A stretch of DNA of 8,294 nucleotides from the NCBI GenBank assembly GCA_905205855.1, contig CAJLFL010000080.1:1-8294 (forward strand). Reading direction: 5' to 3'. The notes below the pieces were generated by a model, which saw nothing but the letters and a program-made list of their open reading frames with translations, did no database searches and was not told the origin of the DNA. This DNA comes from an uncultured Eubacteriales bacterium (GTDB lineage: Bacteria; Bacillota; Clostridia; Monoglobales; Monoglobaceae). Made by a program: the position numbers and the translations under genes. The stretch's first letter is position 1, and every line of letters starts with the position of its first letter. This document shows, one piece after another, positions 6,080 through 8,294 of this stretch.

Positions 6080-6102
6080 ATACAAATCCTTTCCCGCAGC
6101 GC

Positions 6103-7743
6103 CTAAGCCATAGCCGCGCTGATTCTCTTTTTCATATCATCCTCGCCGATTATATGGCAGATTTCCCATAAATCCGGAGAGTTTGTCCGTCCGGTAACAG
6201 CCACACGCACAACATTGCTTACATCGCTTATGCTGCCCTTATACATGTCGGGATTCTTTTTATAATCCTTTGGCTTTACCGCATAATTCATATCGCCCGA
6301 TATATCCCTTATTTTTTGGAACCATTGTGAATTATCATCATTATGGTCATATGTTTTAAGATATCTTTCAAGAATTTCTTTTCTGTCCTCAGCCGAAACA
6401 TTTGCCGGAAAATCATCCTCGCGAACAAATGATTTATCAAAATAGAATGACAGGAATTGTCGTGCCTGCTTCCAGTTTGTCAAATCCTTTCTCGGACGCG
6501 CACCGTTTCTGCCGACATCAATTATCCTTTCGCTGAAGCTTCTGTCCGCAGTAAACAACTCAGCAAATTCCGGATCATATTCATCAAGCCATGCCGACAT
6601 TTTATCATATATTTCCGATGCGTTCAGGCGCAGCAGTGTTTCCTGGCTGACGCTGTCAAACTTCATCATATCAAACAGTGCCCCGGAATTACTCATCTTT
6701 TCAAGGGTAAATTCAAAATCGTCAATCGGTTTATCGGGATTTTCGGCACGCCATTCCTCAAAGTTGGAATTAAGCAGTGTCATAAGGTATTCCCATACCG
6801 CCTCCGGAACATACCCCTCCTGTCTGTAATAGTTAAGTCCAAGCTCCGGATCCTTACGTTTTGAAAGCTTACGCTTGGTTTCTCCGTCCATCTTCATAAG
6901 CACGGGAGTATGACAGTATATCGGTCTTTGCCATCCAAAGGTATCAAACAGCTGTGCATGCATAGGTGCTGTGGACAGCCATTCCTCTCCGCGCACAACA
7001 TGCGTTGTACGCATAAGATGGTCGTCAACAACATGTGCAAAATGATAGGTGGGAATTCCATCGGATTTAAGCAGGACAAAATCCTGATAATTCTCCTGCA
7101 GTTTAAGTGTTCCGCGAATTCCGTCAAATAATTCAAGCGTATTGTTTATATCCCCGTCCGAACGGAATCTAAGTACATATTCCTCTCCGTTTTTGATTCT
7201 GCTTTCTATTTCCTCATAGCTTAAATCGCGGCAAACTGCCCATTTTCCGTAATAACCGAAGTTTTCCTTCAGCGACATCTGTTCTTCACGCATTTTACTC
7301 AGACGTTCCTCTGAGCAAAAGCATGGATATGCAAGTCCGCGAAGCACAAGTTCCTTTGCAAAGCATTGATAAATTTCCTTACGCTGGCGCTGACGATAAG
7401 GAGCATACGCACCATTGTCACCGTCAATTACAGCGCCCTCGTCAAAGCTGATGCCAAAATACTTCATAGCTGAAATTACAAGCTCAACCGCACCCGGCAC
7501 CTCACGCTTTGCATCCGTATCCTCTACCCTTAAATAAAATGTTCCGCCGCTCTGATGCGCCAATCTTTCGCCTATTACGGCATTATACAAATTACCGAGA
7601 TGCACAAATCCCGTAGGGCTCGGTCCGATACGCGTAACCTTTGCGCCTTCGGGCAACACGCGCTGAGGATATAATTCTTCATAATACTGTGGTTCTTTAT
7701 CTATATCCGGAAACAACAAACCGGCAAGCTTTTTTGTGTCCAT
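6103..7743 (-). CDS. gltX: Glutamyl-tRNA synthetase, long clostridial-type form
   Basis: A complete 546-aa class I synthetase that attaches glutamate to tRNA in the cytoplasm. The catalytic domain shows RIGPSPTGFVHLGNLYNA (38-55) with the HIGH motif as HLGN, LRVEDTDAKREV (71-82), AYPCFCSEERL (138-148), PTYHFAHVVDDHLMRTTHVV (231-250), RGEEWLSTAP (251-260) and the KMSKS motif as KLSKR (292-296). The helical anticodon-binding half runs to the end with ESxxx-like spacing and the closing GRTNSPDLWEICHIIG (518-533). It is 50-80 residues longer than the usual GluRS and carries about 37 residues before the first catalytic strand, a feature of a clostridial subgroup. Whether it is discriminating or also charges tRNA-Gln cannot be told. 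The ATG at 7743 is the only sensible start, but its GGAGA is about 13 nt away, so initiation may be modest. A TAG stop at 6103-6105 precedes the MetRS-like gene by 23 nt. It is driven by the promoter at 7847-7875. Confidence 0.94.
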   Translation of the reverse strand: MDTKKLAGLLFPDIDKEPQYYEELYPQRVLPEGAKVTRIGPSPTGFVHLGNLYNAVIGERLAHQSGGTFYLRVEDTDAKREVPGAVELVISAMKYFGISFDEGAVIDGDNGAYAPYRQRQRKEIYQCFAKELVLRGLAYPCFCSEERLSKMREEQMSLKENFGYYGKWAVCRDLSYEEIESRIKNGEEYVLRFRSDGDINNTLELFDGIRGTLKLQENYQDFVLLKSDGIPTYHFAHVVDDHLMRTTHVVRGEEWLSTAPMHAQLFDTFGWQRPIYCHTPVLMKMDGETKRKLSKRKDPELGLNYYRQEGYVPEAVWEYLMTLLNSNFEEWRAENPDKPIDDFEFTLEKMSNSGALFDMMKFDSVSQETLLRLNASEIYDKMSAWLDEYDPEFAELFTADRSFSERIIDVGRNGARPRKDLTNWKQARQFLSFYFDKSFVREDDFPANVSAEDRKEILERYLKTYDHNDDNSQWFQKIRDISGDMNYAVKPKDYKKNPDMYKGSISDVSNVVRVAVTGRTNSPDLWEICHIIGEDDMKKRISAAMA

Positions 7744-7785
7744 ATAAACTATTGATTCTCCAATCCTTTGCCGTAATTTATATCA

Positions 7786-7830
7786 GGTATACGAGAGCCA
7801 AACTCTCCATACCCTATATGCTCAGGCATA
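7786..7830 (-). promoter_or_regulatory. Two hairpins in the gltX 5' leader
   Basis: Within the predicted leader of about 97 nt, TATGC/GCATA (7817-7830) forms a 5-bp stem with a 4-nt loop. Just downstream, 7786-7813 forms an 11-bp stem with one G.U pair, one bulged base and a 5-nt loop. No T-run follows either hairpin, so no terminator is apparent. The T-box core sequence is not present. The structures could influence mRNA stability or translation. I do not recognise a known riboswitch class. Confidence 0.5.
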
Positions 7831-7846
7831 TTTTATAATAAGAACT

Positions 7847-7875
7847 ATTTTACCCTTTTAATGTCAAAAAGTCAA
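7847..7875 (-). promoter_or_regulatory. SigmaA promoter for the gltX / MetRS-like operon
   Basis: On the minus strand TTGACT (7870-7875) and TAAAAT (7847-7852) are separated by 17 nt, each one mismatch from consensus. The predicted start is near 7840, which gives a leader of about 97 nt before the gltX ATG. It lies immediately after a tandem terminator pair, as expected for an independent unit. Confidence 0.82.
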
Positions 7876-7898
7876 GCATTATAAGTAAATGCAGACAT

Positions 7899-7925
7899 AA
7901 AAAACGTACCGGCTGCATCGGTACG
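7899..7925 (-). terminator. Second (distal) intrinsic terminator of the upstream unit
   Basis: CGTACCG (7905-7911) and CGGTACG (7919-7925) form a perfect 7-bp stem with a 7-nt loop, followed on the minus strand by a run of six T (7899-7904). It lies just upstream of the gltX promoter and backs up the terminator at 7937-7987. Confidence 0.92.
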
Positions 7926-7936
7926 GCAATATATTG

Positions 7937-7987
7937 AAAAAGCAGTTTTTCAGCAAGATAATGAGGAAACATCCTGCCGAAAACTGC
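7937..7987 (-). terminator. First (proximal) intrinsic terminator of the upstream unit
   Basis: The arms at 7942-7955 and 7975-7987 pair over about 13 bp with one bulged base and a 19-nt loop, followed on the minus strand by five T (7937-7941). It starts 24 nt after the stop codon at 8012-8014, the normal place for the terminator of that gene. Confidence 0.82.
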
Positions 7988-8011
7988 GTAAATACACAAG
8001 AATCTCAATTA

Positions 8012-8294
8012 TCAAAGTTTATTTACCAAACGCCGGTATACCCTTTCCGCAATCCATTTTATATCCAGCATTACATTTGCCGCTTTGGTAATATACTCGC
8101 TTTCAGCTTTGTTTTCGAGCATAAAATCAAGGATTTCCGATGCAGGCGCAAACCAGCCGTCCTTTTCTGCAGCATATTCTATAGCCCTGCGTACATCTTC
8201 TCTAAGTTGATTATTCTTATCCGCAAAACCCTATCCAAACTGCGTATATATAATTGCACAGCCGTTTTCACGTTCAAGCCTGTCAATATTATCC
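8012..8294 (-). pseudogene. 3' end of an amber-interrupted gene, possibly polysaccharide-deacetylase-like
   Basis: One minus-strand frame is protein-like from the window edge to TGA at 8012-8014, except for a single TAG at 8231-8233. Before it the frame reads DNIDRLERENGCAIIYTQFG; after it come 72 residues starting GFADKNNQLREDVRRAIEY and including DGWFAPASEILDFML and a basic end (KWIAERVYRRLVNKL). NGCAIIYTxFGxGF followed by a helix and WFAPASEILD recalls the C-terminal part of polysaccharide deacetylase-like (NodB-fold) proteins of surface-glycan loci; this family call is from memory and tentative. The amber is one base from TAC/TAT (Tyr). TAG is an ordinary stop elsewhere here (gltX, yabP), so recoding is unlikely; a recent nonsense mutation or a sequencing error is more probable. 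Two terminators follow. The 5' part lies outside the window. Confidence 0.6.

Noticed and set aside
7744..7846. T-box riboswitch upstream of gltX
   Set aside because: No AGGGTGG-ACCGCG-type core, no specifier stem and no leader terminator; the predicted leader is too short.
7864..7869. Alternative -35 TTGACA-like hexamer nearer to gltX
   Set aside because: At 17 nt it has no good -10; the TTGACT/TAAAAT pair with exact 17-nt spacing is better.
8231..8233. TAG decoded as an amino acid (pyrrolysine or amber suppression)
   Set aside because: TAG ends gltX and yabP in the same window, and the position looks like an ordinary Tyr in the family; mutation or error is simpler.

Overview
The window reads as a chromosomal stretch from an endospore-forming Clostridia-type Firmicute. 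The evidence is the yabP-yabQ-divIC-yabR order known from spore formers, strong AGGAGG-like ribosome binding sites, consensus TTGACA/TATAAT promoters, moderate GC and a clostridial-type long glutamyl-tRNA synthetase. Every recognisable gene lies on the minus strand, so transcription runs from high to low coordinates. No mobile element, CRISPR array, rRNA or tRNA was found.

In transcription order the window starts at its right edge with the 3' end of a gene, probably a polysaccharide-deacetylase-like protein, interrupted by an in-frame TAG at 8231-8233. Two tandem intrinsic terminators (7937-7987 and 7899-7925) close that unit. A sigmaA promoter (7847-7875) then drives a leader of about 97 nt with two hairpins, followed by gltX (long-form GluRS) and a very divergent methionyl-tRNA synthetase-like gene. 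A terminator at about 4003-4037 ends this two-gene unit.

Next comes a sporulation pair, yabP-yabQ, behind a good candidate sigmaE promoter (3977-4005). A perfect-consensus sigmaA promoter (3078-3106) between yabQ and divIC starts a vegetative unit: divIC/ftsB-like, yabR (S1 domain), nfeD, an SPFH/stomatin gene and, probably by read-through, yebC. yebC runs off the left edge.

The most interesting signals are four. (1) The MetRS-like protein has a degenerate KMSKS loop, substituted methionine-pocket positions and an insertion of about 70 residues, and is paired with gltX. (2) A 10-bp inverted repeat flanks the divIC promoter and could hide the divIC ribosome binding site only in read-through transcripts from the sporulation genes. 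(3) A 17-bp hairpin without a U-tract lies between the SPFH gene and yebC; its single imperfect pair is G.U only in the minus-strand RNA. (4) The amber codon interrupts an otherwise well preserved C-terminal coding region. None of this proves a new system. The MetRS-like/GluRS pair is the best candidate for uncharacterised biology.
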